NCBI RefSeq assembly: GCF_009881055.1
Contig: NZ_WXFG01000029.1
Coordinates: 62,001-126,000, forward strand
Reading direction: 5' to 3'
Length of the DNA: 64,000 nt
Source: Peptoclostridium sp.
Lineage (GTDB): Bacteria > Bacillota > Clostridia > Peptostreptococcales > Peptostreptococcaceae
In this document: positions 1-8,700 of the stretch, one piece after another
Numbering within the stretch: the stretch's first letter is position 1
Layout: each line of letters opens with the position of its first letter
Position numbers and translations under genes: made by a program
Notes under the pieces: generated by a model
Told to the model about the DNA's origin: nothing
Database searches by the model: none
What the model saw: the letters and a program-made list of their open reading frames with translations, nothing else

Positions 1-69
1 TATTCAGTATATTGTGGACTTTTTTTAACAATCTGACTTTCCAGCTTGCTTCCGCTGTTTCTTGGAAAT

Positions 70-96
70 AAAAAAACACCAGGTATTACCCTGGTG
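70..96 (-). terminator. Rho-independent terminator of the NlpC/P60 gene
   Basis: Read on the minus strand, a perfect 7-bp stem (CACCAGG at 77-83 with CCTGGTG at 90-96, 6-nt loop) is followed by a run of seven T. It lies 24 bp past the stop of the NlpC/P60 gene. Nothing else is recognisable in bases 1-69. Confidence 0.85.
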
Positions 97-119
97 CCAA
101 GATTCTATGTATAGTTTTT

Positions 120-1001
120 TTAGTTTACTATTCTCTTTGCCCATTTGTAAGTTTCGCTGTAAAATCCGCTGTTTAGATCTGAAACTATTACTTTTCCCTG
201 TGCCGAGGATGCATGCACGAATTTGCCGTTACCTGCATATATTCCGGTATGATTGACATTGCCGCTTCGGTCTGTAGTGAAAAACACAAGATCACCCGCT
301 GCAAGACTTGACTTTTCTACAGTAGTCCCAAGCTTGCTCTGAGCCGTAGAGTTATGCGGCAGCTCTGTCCCAGCTGCACCCTTGTATACATATCTTGTGA
401 AGCCTGAACAGTCAAAAGTGCTTGGTCCCATGGCTCCCCATACATATTTGCTTCCAAGAAGATTGAGCGCGTAGTTTGAGATTCCGCTTCTTCCCTCTCC
501 TCTCGAAACAACTGCTGTCTGCTGCGTTTGCGTACTCAGCATAGGCACATTTGCATAAATCGAGTATATGTACGCTGTTTTTCCATCATATGTAACTCTG
601 TACCAGTCGCCTGTTTTCTCGATTACATTCAGCTGAGCTCCCTTGCTCAACTTGGCAACTACGCTGCTTTGAGTGCTTGCTTCCTGCCTCAAATTCACAC
701 TGTCTGCATTGACGTAACCGTCTATGCCTTCCTTAACTATCCCAGCATAGGCACTGCTTATCCAGCCTTCATTACCGTCAGTAAGTCTTATTTTATACCA
801 ATCCTGAACATTTGAAATTATTAGAACTTCATTTTCATTGTAGAGTTTAGAGATTATAGTAGATGTGGTTGATGCTTCTTTTCTGACGTTAAGAGAAGTG
901 GCTTGTACCTTTCCGATACTGAATGGCTGTGCAAAAACGCTGGAGCTGCCCAAACCCAGGGCTATCAAGATAGCAAAAAAGGCCCCAACTTTTTTAATCA
1001 T
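120..1001 (-). CDS. Secreted NlpC/P60 (C40) peptidoglycan hydrolase with two SH3b domains
   Basis: A 293-residue exported cell-wall hydrolase, expected to cut peptide stems of peptidoglycan. Residues 1-24 form a signal peptide ending in VFA. Two bacterial SH3 domains follow (about 30-88 and 92-152), then a linker and a C-terminal NlpC/P60 domain (about 170-293). The catalytic triad is visible as Cys198 in FDCSGF, His251 in NHTGIYAG and His263 in KFVHAS. The start has a good ribosome binding site (AAGGGAGG, 6 nt before ATG). Only 22 bp separate the ATG from the 3' end of a tRNA-Leu on the same strand, with no terminator between, so the gene is probably transcribed from the tRNA promoter. SH3b plus C40 architecture is common in Firmicutes autolysins; the exact cleavage site cannot be read from the sequence. 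Confidence 0.93.
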   Translation of the reverse strand: MIKKVGAFFAILIALGLGSSSVFAQPFSIGKVQATSLNVRKEASTTSTIISKLYNENEVLIISNVQDWYKIRLTDGNEGWISSAYAGIVKEGIDGYVNADSVNLRQEASTQSSVVAKLSKGAQLNVIEKTGDWYRVTYDGKTAYIYSIYANVPMLSTQTQQTAVVSRGEGRSGISNYALNLLGSKYVWGAMGPSTFDCSGFTRYVYKGAAGTELPHNSTAQSKLGTTVEKSSLAAGDLVFFTTDRSGNVNHTGIYAGNGKFVHASSAQGKVIVSDLNSGFYSETYKWAKRIVN

Positions 1002-1023
1002 TTGTAGCCTCCCTTTAAATTAG

Positions 1024-1110
1024 TGGTGCGAGCGAAGGGGGTCGAACCCTTACTTTCCTACGAAAACAGACCCCTCAAGCCTGCGCGTCTGCCAATTCCG
1101 CCACGCTCGC
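1024..1110 (-). tRNA. tRNA-Leu (anticodon GAG)
   Basis: Minus-strand cloverleaf with acceptor GCGAGCG pairing CGCTCGC, a long variable arm typical of leucine tRNAs, and an anticodon stem CAGGC/GTCTG enclosing loop TTGAGGG (anticodon GAG). The T-arm contains GGTTCGACC. CCA is encoded at 1026-1024. It is followed 22 bp later by the NlpC/P60 start codon. Confidence 0.95.
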
Positions 1111-1178
1111 ACATATTCAATTTTTAAGAAGCTCAAAACCTAGAGCCTGCAGCGGCTTTGTGCCCGCCAACAATATTT

Positions 1179-1207
1179 ATTATAAATACTTACAGGCTCT
1201 ATGTCAA
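1179..1207 (-). promoter_or_regulatory. Consensus sigma-A promoter for tRNA-Leu(GAG) and the NlpC/P60 gene
   Basis: On the minus strand TTGACA (1207-1202) and TATAAT (1184-1179) are both perfect consensus hexamers, separated by exactly 17 bp. Transcription would begin near 1172, about 60 nt before the mature 5' end of the tRNA. It is the only promoter seen for both the tRNA and the gene behind it. Confidence 0.9.
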
Positions 1208-1217
1208 CATTTTTTTA

Positions 1218-2762
1218 TTATTTCTCTACAGCAACATCTTCAATGCCCATATAAATGTTGTATTTGCTTGGCTTGAAAGCCCCCGAAATCCTGGAGTTCA
1301 CTACTGCGCTGCTCTTTTTCATGACAAGCCCAAGATAAGGCATCTTGCTGTTGTATGCGCTTTGCAACTTGCTTACTTTTTCGGCTTTTTCAGTTCCTGT
1401 GACACTGCTTTCAATCCCGGCGATTAGCATATCTACACCCGGATCAGAAAATCCCATAAAATTACCGCCGCCCTGAGTACCCAGCACATAGCCAAGCTGT
1501 CCCGCTGCCGGAAGCTTGTAGCCTGCAAGAGCCATGTCATAATTGCCCGATTTCAAATCCTGGCTGTACTCATCCCAAGGCTTTTCAACAACCTCTATTT
1601 CCACTCCTGCATCCGTCAGATTTTTTTTAATAACAGATGCCGCTTTAACCCTCTGCTCATTTTCGCTGTTTACAAGCAGTCTCAAAGGTGTTTTTTTGTC
1701 AGGATTTTTTTTGAAATACGCCTTAGCGCTTTCCGGATTATGCTTATACGCATTTGACTTTTTATCCTTGCTGCCGCTTTTGGGGATAATCGGCAAGTCC
1801 GCGACATCGGCATAGCCCATATATGCTTCCCCGGCAATCTTTTCCCTGTCTATGGCGCTTGCCAGCGCTTTTCTGAAGGCCATATCTGCAAAACTGCCTT
1901 TGCCCAGATTGAAGGCCAGAATGTCAAAGCTGTAGTTGAAATAGTCATATACCTTGATTCCCAGCTTGCCGTACTTTTTGTCATAGTACTGCTCATCATT
2001 GTAGAAATCAATCTCCTGAGACTGGAAATACTCTTTCTGGGCCTGAATATCTGGGACTATCAATATGTTTATCCCCTCGATGGACGGCCTCTTGCCATAA
2101 TAGCCTTCAAAGCTCTTGAGCTTTATCAGTTTTCTTTTATTAAACTCAGAAATTTCATATTTGCCGCAGCCTATCATGTTATTTTTGTCCAGCAAAAGCT
2201 GCTCCTTAGAAAGTTTAAGAAGCTTATGCTTTGGAACGATTGGAAAAACAAGTTTTTCGACCTGCGAAGCTCCCGGCGCCGCGAATTCGATCAGCACAGT
2301 GCCACTGCCCTTTTCCTGCACTGATTTTATACTTGATGCAAAAATATAGTACGGGCTCTCGGGCATGGTTTTTATAAGGTCGATTGTAAACTTGACATCT
2401 TCCGCAGTAAGCTCCCTGCCGTCATGCCACTTGACGCCGCTTTTGAGAGTTATAGTCACCGCACTCCTGCTCACCTCCCAGCTGTAGCTGTCCGCTAAGA
2501 CGGCCTGCACTTCCCCGCTCGAGTCAATTTCAAAAAGACCCTCGTACACAAGATTTAGAGCCTGGCTAACCGATTCATTCTGTGTCAGCAGAGGATTTAT
2601 GTTACTGAAAGAAGTCACCGAAATATTAAGCTCGCTTCCGCCTGCGGCCGCAGCAGGGCTTCCGATTTTGCCTTCCGCCTCGCCGGAGGCATCCTCCTGC
2701 TGACAGGCTGCAGAAAGCATGCAGGCCAATCCTATCATTATTACAAGAAATATTTTTTTCAT
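1218..2762 (-). CDS. ABC-type peptide/nickel-family substrate-binding lipoprotein (SBP family 5)
   Basis: A 514-residue extracellular solute-binding protein of the OppA/DppA type. The chosen ATG has AAAGGTGATCC upstream and gives a clean lipoprotein signal peptide ending LSAAC, so Cys20 would be lipidated. The mature protein has the family-5 layout, including a stretch near DSYSWEVS and the segment on the gain of agonist binding, KSGVKWHDGRELTAEDV, that is the classic signature of this family. It starts 4 bp after the lytic transglycosylase gene and is probably its operon partner. No permease or ATPase genes are adjacent, so it is either an orphan receptor or serves a transporter encoded elsewhere. 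The substrate cannot be told from sequence. Confidence 0.88.
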   Translation of the reverse strand: MKKIFLVIMIGLACMLSAACQQEDASGEAEGKIGSPAAAAGGSELNISVTSFSNINPLLTQNESVSQALNLVYEGLFEIDSSGEVQAVLADSYSWEVSRSAVTITLKSGVKWHDGRELTAEDVKFTIDLIKTMPESPYYIFASSIKSVQEKGSGTVLIEFAAPGASQVEKLVFPIVPKHKLLKLSKEQLLLDKNNMIGCGKYEISEFNKRKLIKLKSFEGYYGKRPSIEGINILIVPDIQAQKEYFQSQEIDFYNDEQYYDKKYGKLGIKVYDYFNYSFDILAFNLGKGSFADMAFRKALASAIDREKIAGEAYMGYADVADLPIIPKSGSKDKKSNAYKHNPESAKAYFKKNPDKKTPLRLLVNSENEQRVKAASVIKKNLTDAGVEIEVVEKPWDEYSQDLKSGNYDMALAGYKLPAAGQLGYVLGTQGGGNFMGFSDPGVDMLIAGIESSVTGTEKAEKVSKLQSAYNSKMPYLGLVMKKSSAVVNSRISGAFKPSKYNIYMGIEDVAVEK

Positions 2763-2766
2763 TGGA

Positions 2767-3318
2767 TCACCTTTTGTATATTTTTTTATACTTGTTATAA
2801 TTCTCCATAACCCTTTCAACGTACGCGCTTGTCTCAGGATAAGGTATTGAGTCCAGTCCGCCCTCCCCGTTGCTGTATGAAGAATCCGACAGCCATTTTT
2901 TTACGTTGGCCGGTCCTGCATTGTAGGCGGCAATGACGAGCCTTTCATCTGAAAACTCCTCGCTTAGCTTGCTTATATACCAGCAGCCAGCTTTAACATT
3001 CACATCAGGCTCATAAATAGAGCCTTCCGAAAACTCGACCTCACTCCTGGCATGCTCGAATGTTATGTCCATTATCTGCATGAGTCCCTTTGCCCCGCTT
3101 GTAGAGTTTGCATACGGGAAAAATTTGCTTTCAGCCCTTATTATGGCGAACACAAGCAGGGGGTCGACCCCATACTCTCCGGCATATCTGTAGACCTGTT
3201 CTTCGTAATGCTCCGGGTACGCTAGCTTTCCCAAGTTGTTTGAATTTAGTGCAAATACGGACAAAATGATTGTTATTGCCAAAATCATGGTGCATATTCT
3301 TCTACTTCGCGGCTTCAA
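2767..3318 (-). CDS. Membrane-anchored lytic transglycosylase (SLT domain)
   Basis: A 183-residue protein with an N-terminal hydrophobic segment (about 9-25; uncleaved anchor or signal) followed by a single soluble lytic transglycosylase domain. The catalytic glutamate is in IIRAESKF, followed by the family motifs GAKGLMQIM and AAYNAGPANVKKW. These enzymes cleave glycan strands of peptidoglycan to give 1,6-anhydro ends. The start is TTG at 3318, overlapping the coaE stop (TTGA), with GGAGG 11 nt upstream, which implies translational coupling to coaE. Transglycosylases directly behind coaE and polA are a recurrent arrangement in Clostridia. The same operon continues into the substrate-binding lipoprotein. 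Confidence 0.9.
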   Translation of the reverse strand: MKPRSRRICTMILAITIILSVFALNSNNLGKLAYPEHYEEQVYRYAGEYGVDPLLVFAIIRAESKFFPYANSTSGAKGLMQIMDITFEHARSEVEFSEGSIYEPDVNVKAGCWYISKLSEEFSDERLVIAAYNAGPANVKKWLSDSSYSNGEGGLDSIPYPETSAYVERVMENYNKYKKIYKR

Positions 3319-3917
3319 CTACTACATACCTCCAAACCCTCCAGAAAATCATCCACCTTGGCCTCAAGCTCATCAACAGTCCCTGAATTATCCAAAATGA
3401 AATCAGCGAGTCTTTTCTTGTCTTCCTGGCACATCTGATGTGCCAGCCTAGATTCGGCCTCCGTCCTGGTCATATCGTCTCTTTCCATTATTCTCTCTAT
3501 CTGCACATTGCTGTCACAAGTCACAAGCAGCACCAGGTCTACCAACTTGTCGAGGCCGGTTTCAAGGAGAAGCGGCGCATCGAGCACAAGCAGCTTCTCT
3601 CCTGCCTTGTCAAACTCTGCAATGCGCTCCTTAATGTCGTTAATTATTCTAGGGTGCATTATGTCATTCAACTCGCACAGCTTTTCGTTGCTGGCGAACA
3701 CAATGGATGCCAGCTTCTTGCGATCAAGGCTGCCATCACTTTTTATTATTTCGGAGCCGAACCTTTCAGCAAGCACCCCAAGCATGGGGCTGCCCCTTCT
3801 GGTAATCTCCCTCGAAATCTCATCTGCATCTATAACCTTTATTCCTCTTCTTTTGAAAATGTCAGACACAGTTGTCTTTCCCGTCCCCATAGAGCCGGTT
3901 AGTCCTATAATTGTCAT
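3315..3917 (-). CDS. coaE: Dephospho-CoA kinase
   Basis: About 200 residues, catalysing the last step of coenzyme A synthesis, ATP-dependent phosphorylation of the 3'-OH of dephospho-CoA. The P-loop GLTGSMGTGKTT lies at residues 5-16, followed by the substrate segment IDADEISRE and the lid region. The ATG at 3917 is preferred over an in-frame upstream start because GAAGGTG lies just before it and the P-loop then has its usual distance from the N-terminus. It begins 16 bp after polA and overlaps the transglycosylase start, so polA, coaE and slt are co-expressed. Length is normal for the family. Confidence 0.95.
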   Translation of the reverse strand: MTIIGLTGSMGTGKTTVSDIFKRRGIKVIDADEISREITRRGSPMLGVLAERFGSEIIKSDGSLDRKKLASIVFASNEKLCELNDIMHPRIINDIKERIAEFDKAGEKLLVLDAPLLLETGLDKLVDLVLLVTCDSNVQIERIMERDDMTRTEAESRLAHQMCQEDKKRLADFILDNSGTVDELEAKVDDFLEGLEVCSS

Positions 3918-3933
3918 ATCAAGCACCTTCAAG

Positions 3934-6585
3934 TTATTTTGTATCGTACCATGACTTGCCGCAGCTGAGATCCACGTCAAGAGGCACGCTGAGCTTCATT
4001 GCATTCTCCATTTCTTCCCTGAGTATAGCTTCAACCTTTGTCTGCTCAGCTGCATAGGCTTCGACTATGAGTTCGTCATGCACCTGGAGTATGAGTTTCG
4101 ATTTGAGCCCCTCTGATTTGAGCCTTCTGAACACGTTTACCATGGCAATCTTTATTACGTCTGCCGCACTTCCCTGTATCGGCGTGTTCATGGCCAGCCT
4201 TTTGCCGAGATTTTTTATTATGGCGTTGTTTGATTTCACCTCGGGAATGTACCTTCTTCTGTTGAGGAGAGTGCTCACGTAGCCATGCTCAAGGGCATAT
4301 TCGACAATGCTCTCCATGTACTGCTTGACTCCGCTGTACCTGCTCAGATAGCTGTCTATATACATCTTGGCTTCCTTCACAGGGATATTAAGGTTCTTGG
4401 AGAGTCCGAAATCGCTTATCCCGTATATTATGCCGAAGTTTACGGCCTTGGCCGCATTCCTCATTGCCTTGTCAACCGCTTCTATAGGTACGCCGAAGAC
4501 CTCCGATGCAGTCCTGGTATGCACGTCCTGGCCCTTCATGAAGGCATCCTTAAGCTTTTCGTCGTCGCATATGTGGGCCATTATCCTGAGTTCTATCTGC
4601 GAGTAGTCCGCATCCGCAAACAGGCAGCCCTCCTTGGCCACGAACACGCGCCTTAGCTTCCTTCCGACCTCGAGTCGAACTGGAATGTTTTGCATGTTCG
4701 GCTCTGTGGAGGATATCCTTCCGGTTGTCGTAATAGTCTGGTTGAATGTTGAATGGACCCTTCCCGTCTTCTCGTTTACAATGCCCAAAAGACCGTCCAC
4801 ATATGTTGACTTTAGCTTCACAAGCTGCCTGTACTCGGTTATAAGGTCTATTATATCGTGCATGCCGCTGAGCTTTTCCAGCACCTGCGCATCGGTGGAA
4901 TATCCTGTCTTTGTCTTTTTAACAACCGGCAAATTAAGCTTTTCAAAGAGTATCACTCCAAGCTGCTTTGGCGAATTTATGTTGAACTCCTCACCCGCAA
5001 ACCTGTGTATGTCCTCCTCCAGCTTTGCTATAGTAAGCGAAAACTCCTCCCTGAGCTGCACGAGTATATTCTGGTCCACAAGAATGCCCTCGTATTCCAT
5101 GCTGCCAAGAACCTCAACTAGAGGCATTTCTACCTCGTAGAGCAATCTCTCCATGCCGCATTCCGCTATCTTCTTCTCCTGAAGCGGCTTTACCTGGGCG
5201 CACATGCTGAGTATGCCGCCTAAATACTCCCTAAGCTCTGATTCCTCGACAATCTCAGCGCCCCTTAAAGTCTTGCCCTTGCCGAGAAGCTCCTCCTGCG
5301 ATCTAAGCGTCCCGCTCAGGTATTTGCTCGCTATGCTTTCATGCGAGTAGTTCGAGCCGGCTGAGTCTATAAGGTACTCTGCAACCGCCACGTCAAACGC
5401 CATGCCTTTTAGGCTTATGCCGTAAGGCCTAAGCGCTACATACTCTTCCTTGAGGTTGTATCCTGATTTTTTCACAGCCTCCGATTCAAGCAATTCGCCC
5501 AGCCTTTCTATAAGCGCCTCGTCTCCCGTATGGTATATATTCGAACCGTCAGCTGTGAGTGACAGCATCACAATGTTTCTGTCGATTATGTTGCCTTTTT
5601 TTGATATGCACTTAAAATACATGTGTCCCTGGCTGTTTATCTGCTCTAAAAGAGCAGGCAGGCTGTCTGCATTCAGCTTTAGATTCACAGACTTGATCTC
5701 ATTTTCCGGCTGCTCTGTACGATGGCCGGCTCCGAGCTTTTTTATCAGGCTTGTAAACTCAAAGTCCGTAAACATACTGGATACCTCTTTGAAATCAAAA
5801 TCCTCAAGCAGCAAAGAGTCAAACTCTATTTCGATAGGCATGTGCGTAACTATTGTCGCCAGTCTCTTGCTGACAACTGCCAGCTGGGCATTTTCCTCAA
5901 TTTTTTGCCTTACGCTTCCCTTCACTTCTTCAAGGTTGTTCAGAAGATTTTCAAGGCTGCCGAATTCCTTAACTAGCTTTATTCCCGTCTTTTCGCCTAT
6001 TCCCGGTACTCCTGGAATGTTGTCGGATTTGTCTCCCATAAGGCCCTTGAGGTCAATCAACTGCAGCGGCGCAAGGCCGTAATCTGCAATTATCCTGTCT
6101 GCGTCATACTCCTCAAGCTCTGAAATTCCCTTTTTGGTTATGAGCACCCTTATCTTGTCGGATGTAAGCTGTAGCGCATCCTTGTCTCCCGTAACTATGA
6201 GAACTTCAAAACCCTCAGCCTCAGCCTCCTTGGAAACCGTGCCTATTATGTCGTCCGCCTCGAAACCTTCAAGCTCCAGCCTGTGAATCTTCATGGCATC
6301 TATCAGGCGCTTAAGAGGCTCCATCTGCTCCCTGAGCTCATTTGGCATGCCCTTCCTGTGCGCCTTGTAGTCGCCGTACTCCGTATGCCTGAACGTCGGC
6401 GCCTTAAGGTCGAATGCGACGCTTATATGCGTAGGCGCGTAATTTTCAAGCAGCTTGAAGAGCATTGTTGTGAATCCGTATATTGCATTTGTGTGGCGCC
6501 CGTCCTTAGTCATAAGCTCCGGCAAGGCATAGAAAGCCCTATTCACAAGGCTGTTTCCATCTATTATAACAAGTCTTTTGCTCAT
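3934..6585 (-). CDS. polA: DNA polymerase I
   Basis: An 883-residue family A DNA polymerase for repair and Okazaki fragment processing. Domains in order: 5'-3' exonuclease/flap domain (about 1-290, with IIDGNSLVNRAFYALP and GVPGIGEKT), a 3'-5' exonuclease-like domain (about 300-470), and the polymerase domain (about 490-883, motif A DADYSQIELRI near residue 660, motif B around AAKAVNFGIIYGIS, motif C VHDELI). The proofreading domain looks inactive: the Exo I DxE position reads FKCISKKG and the Exo II and III aspartates are absent, as in Bacillus PolA. The ATG at 6585 follows GGGAGCTGATAAT. It heads the polA, coaE, slt, lipoprotein group. Confidence 0.96.
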   Translation of the reverse strand: MSKRLVIIDGNSLVNRAFYALPELMTKDGRHTNAIYGFTTMLFKLLENYAPTHISVAFDLKAPTFRHTEYGDYKAHRKGMPNELREQMEPLKRLIDAMKIHRLELEGFEADDIIGTVSKEAEAEGFEVLIVTGDKDALQLTSDKIRVLITKKGISELEEYDADRIIADYGLAPLQLIDLKGLMGDKSDNIPGVPGIGEKTGIKLVKEFGSLENLLNNLEEVKGSVRQKIEENAQLAVVSKRLATIVTHMPIEIEFDSLLLEDFDFKEVSSMFTDFEFTSLIKKLGAGHRTEQPENEIKSVNLKLNADSLPALLEQINSQGHMYFKCISKKGNIIDRNIVMLSLTADGSNIYHTGDEALIERLGELLESEAVKKSGYNLKEEYVALRPYGISLKGMAFDVAVAEYLIDSAGSNYSHESIASKYLSGTLRSQEELLGKGKTLRGAEIVEESELREYLGGILSMCAQVKPLQEKKIAECGMERLLYEVEMPLVEVLGSMEYEGILVDQNILVQLREEFSLTIAKLEEDIHRFAGEEFNINSPKQLGVILFEKLNLPVVKKTKTGYSTDAQVLEKLSGMHDIIDLITEYRQLVKLKSTYVDGLLGIVNEKTGRVHSTFNQTITTTGRISSTEPNMQNIPVRLEVGRKLRRVFVAKEGCLFADADYSQIELRIMAHICDDEKLKDAFMKGQDVHTRTASEVFGVPIEAVDKAMRNAAKAVNFGIIYGISDFGLSKNLNIPVKEAKMYIDSYLSRYSGVKQYMESIVEYALEHGYVSTLLNRRRYIPEVKSNNAIIKNLGKRLAMNTPIQGSAADVIKIAMVNVFRRLKSEGLKSKLILQVHDELIVEAYAAEQTKVEAILREEMENAMKLSVPLDVDLSCGKSWYDTK

Positions 6586-6658
6586 ATTATCAGCTCCCGA
6601 TATTTCTGTATTTAACAACTTCAGCACGTAAAAGCTCGATTCTATTATATAACAAAAC

Positions 6659-6703
6659 AAGTGCAAGTTCTTAATCTATTTTCAAGATTAAGAACTTGCA
6701 CTT
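6659..6703 (-). terminator. Perfect 19-bp stem-loop, probable terminator of the SIMPL gene upstream of polA
   Basis: Bases 6659-6677 are the exact reverse complement of 6685-6703, with a 7-nt loop. It lies 50 bp past the stop of the SIMPL-domain gene on the minus strand and is followed there by a broken T tract (TTGTTTTGTT). A TATAAT directly after it may be the polA -10 element; no convincing -35 is visible. Confidence 0.7.
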
Positions 6704-6752
6704 TCTGTGTACAAAAAAATGTTATTCCCGTTTGAGATTACAACCACATCTG

Positions 6753-7451
6753 CTAATATGCATACTCGAGCGAAACAATCGCTTTTATCGTGAGCTCTCC
6801 CCGCGATATAGCAGCACCTGCATCTGCCATTGAACTTTCAAGCTTCACCACGGGATACGGCCCAGGATAGCTTGCGCTGACCTCGGTGACCCTCAGAGGC
6901 TCTTTTACTGTTACTCCCATCCCCTGGGCTATGGCATCAGCCTTGGCTTTGCCATTGGCAACTGCTTTTTTTAGAGCCTCCGCATAATATTTATCCTTTT
7001 CGAGCACTGAGAAGGCAACATTACTCATACCTGTTATGCCGTCTTCAACGGCCTTGTTGAGCACATCGCCCACCATCTGTATGTTCTCAACTTTAACTTC
7101 AAATGCGTTCACAAGCCTGTAGCCCTTGAAAATCTGCTTGTTGGTTTGTGAATCGTAGTCATAATCCTTGAAGAAATTGTATGACGCAGTCTTTATGTTT
7201 GACTCCTTAACTCCAAGCTTAATAATGTCCGCCTTGAATTTGTTGACTATCGCATTGTTCTCGTCTACTGCCTTTCTTGCATCCATGTTCACAGTATCCA
7301 CGCTGAAGGTTATGACAGCCTGGTTTGGAACCACGCTTACCTCGCCCTCGCCTGTGACGCCAATTGTCCTCGGGCTGGCTGCCTCCTGAGCAAATGTGAA
7401 GCTGCTCATCATGAATATCGCCATAATTGCAGTTACTAAAATTCTCTTCAT
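6753..7451 (-). CDS. SIMPL-domain (DUF541) exported protein
   Basis: A 232-residue protein with a signal peptide (residues 1-21, ending TFA) and one SIMPL/DUF541 domain, recognisable from ITVxGEGEVSVVPNQA-like sequence near residues 29-48 and the closing pattern ending in a short beta strand. Family members are periplasmic or surface proteins of unclear biochemical role. The ATG overlaps the stop of the preceding DUF4349 gene by 4 bp, so the two are translationally coupled and probably act together at the cell envelope. A strong hairpin follows the stop. Confidence 0.85.
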   Translation of the reverse strand: MKRILVTAIMAIFMMSSFTFAQEAASPRTIGVTGEGEVSVVPNQAVITFSVDTVNMDARKAVDENNAIVNKFKADIIKLGVKESNIKTASYNFFKDYDYDSQTNKQIFKGYRLVNAFEVKVENIQMVGDVLNKAVEDGITGMSNVAFSVLEKDKYYAEALKKAVANGKAKADAIAQGMGVTVKEPLRVTEVSASYPGPYPVVKLESSMADAGAAISRGELTIKAIVSLEYAY

Positions 7452-8344
7452 TGTTTTCTCCTCCTTATTTTTCTAATTATTACATAAACAATGTAAGCAA
7501 GTGCTACATAAGGCACATACGCCAAGGTGAGAATCAGCAGGTAAAGCGAGCCTTCAAACGCACTTTTAAACTTCTCAACAAGGTAGTCCCACATCCTGTC
7601 CTTTTCAGAGTATATCCTAAGGCTCACCATGGAATAGGCAACGTCCCTGTCATAGCCCTGCAGATAAGAGGTGTTCAATTCTATCTCCTGTCTTATTCTG
7701 AAAAGCTCCCTTTCAATCTCCAGCATATCGCTTACCTGGGTGGCCTTCTCAAAGAGCATGCGCAGCTGCTGCTCCTCGGCCTTGAGATTGTCAATCCTGG
7801 CTGCCAGGTCCCTGTACTGCCTGCTTATGTCAGCCTCGCTCAGGGATTTTTCCTCTAGCCTGCCCAGCTTTTCAAAGTATGCCAAGGCAGAGTCAAGCTC
7901 TCCTGATGGTATCCTAAAGCTGGCGTACGCTTCACTCGTATTCTTGAAGTACTGCGAATTTTCGACGTATCCATTTTTACTGCGCGCATAGAACACGGCC
8001 TTGGCAAGTGTCTCCTCGACATCTTCCGTCTTTATGCTCATATAGGCGTTTTTTACAACCTTGACGCTCTGCAGATCAGATGAGGCTCCAGGTAATGATG
8101 CCTCCTGCGATTCCCCTTTGTCCTGCTGCGCCATGCCCGGTGAAGCAGTTTCATTTGAGCCTCCCATACTACTGTCGATCTGGCTTCTTTGCCCCAGCAG
8201 GCCTCCTGCGTTGAGCGCCGCTGCAACTATGAGGATTAATGCCAGTGCTGCTGCAAAAATCCAGAGGTCTCCGACCTTCTTTGCCAGACTTTCGGCTAAG
8301 TCCCTCATCCTGCCCTTGCGTTTTTCCGGCTGCTCACTGGACAC
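7448..8344 (-). CDS. DUF4349 membrane protein
   Basis: About 298 residues. An N-terminal transmembrane helix (about 30-50) is followed by a low-complexity linker, a DUF4349 domain (about 95-250, containing an alpha-helical hairpin rich in charged residues around LAARIDNLKAEEQQLRML), and a C-terminal transmembrane helix (about 268-290) ending in a basic tail. The GTG at 8344 is preferred because GGGGGTGG lies 5 nt upstream; an in-frame GTG at 8353 sits on top of that site. Coupled by a 4-bp overlap to the SIMPL gene. DUF4349 proteins are widespread in Firmicutes; function is unknown, and a signalling or envelope-stress role is only a guess from its topology. Confidence 0.82.
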   Translation of the reverse strand: MSSEQPEKRKGRMRDLAESLAKKVGDLWIFAAALALILIVAAALNAGGLLGQRSQIDSSMGGSNETASPGMAQQDKGESQEASLPGASSDLQSVKVVKNAYMSIKTEDVEETLAKAVFYARSKNGYVENSQYFKNTSEAYASFRIPSGELDSALAYFEKLGRLEEKSLSEADISRQYRDLAARIDNLKAEEQQLRMLFEKATQVSDMLEIERELFRIRQEIELNTSYLQGYDRDVAYSMVSLRIYSEKDRMWDYLVEKFKSAFEGSLYLLILTLAYVPYVALAYIVYVIIRKIRRRKQ

Positions 8345-8506
8345 TTGCTCCACCCCCTTTTTTTATTATTAAAAAAATCTCTATAGGGTCTTTATACTCT
8401 TTCTGACAAGTCTTTCATCAAAAAAGTTCCGGCTAATGTAAAAAAACATTGAAATACATGACGTTTTGTATTATTATAATTGTTGTGGCAAGTTAGCCGC
8501 AGACAT

Positions 8507-8593
8507 GCCGAAGTGGTGGAATTGGCAGACGCGCCGGACTCAAAATCCGGAGAGGTAACACTCGTGCGGGTTCGACCCCCGCCTTCGGCACCA
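8507..8593 (+). tRNA. tRNA-Leu (anticodon CAA)
   Basis: Acceptor stem GCCGAAG pairs CTTCGGC, the anticodon stem CCGGA/TCCGG encloses CTCAAAA (anticodon CAA), a long variable arm is present, and CCA is encoded. A TATAAT at 8475-8480 upstream with TTGAAA at 8449-8454 (20-bp spacing, longer than ideal) is the likely promoter. The 3' half of this gene is duplicated 700 bp downstream. Confidence 0.95.
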
Positions 8594-8632
8594 GTAGAAT
8601 CAAGGTCTTTTGAGGCCTTGATTTTTTTATTT
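8552..8632 (+). repeat. Left att-like direct repeat (3' half of tRNA-Leu plus terminator)
   Basis: 81 bp matching 9252-9332. The differences are at 8569 (g/a), 8586 (c/t) and 8594 (g/c). This copy belongs to the intact tRNA, the usual arrangement where an element re-creates the tRNA 3' end on integration. Confidence 0.85.
8599..8628 (+). terminator. Terminator of tRNA-Leu(CAA)
   Basis: ATCAAGGTC (8599-8607) pairs with GGCCTTGAT (8614-8622) over 9 bp with one G-T pair, 6-nt loop, followed by seven T. The hairpin is part of the duplicated att-like segment and appears again at 9299-9328. Confidence 0.85.
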
Positions 8633-8650
8633 ATACCCTTAAATTACGGC

Positions 8651-8672
8651 TTTGCAAACATTTTGCAAACAT
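8651..8672 (+). repeat. Tandem 11-bp repeat just inside the left att-like site
   Basis: TTTGCAAACAT occurs twice without a gap (8651-8661 and 8662-8672), one helical turn apart and 18 bp inside the left repeat. Tandem short repeats at this position resemble recombinase arm-binding sites; binding itself is inference. Confidence 0.6.
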
Positions 8673-8674
8673 AA

Positions 8675-8697
8675 GAAAAAGCCGGGTCTCCCCGGCT
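8675..8697 (-). terminator. Terminator of the hicB-like gene
   Basis: Minus-strand hairpin: AGCCGGG (8680-8686) pairs with CCCGGCT (8691-8697), 4-nt loop, followed by TTTTT. It starts 4 bp after the hicB-like stop. Confidence 0.85.
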
Positions 8698-8700
8698 ATC

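Noticed and set aside
8480..8674. 64-residue plus-strand ORF over tRNA-Leu(CAA), reading VELADAPDSKSGEVTLVRVR
   Set aside because: This is the familiar artefact of translating a leucine tRNA; it has no ribosome binding site and covers the tRNA exactly.
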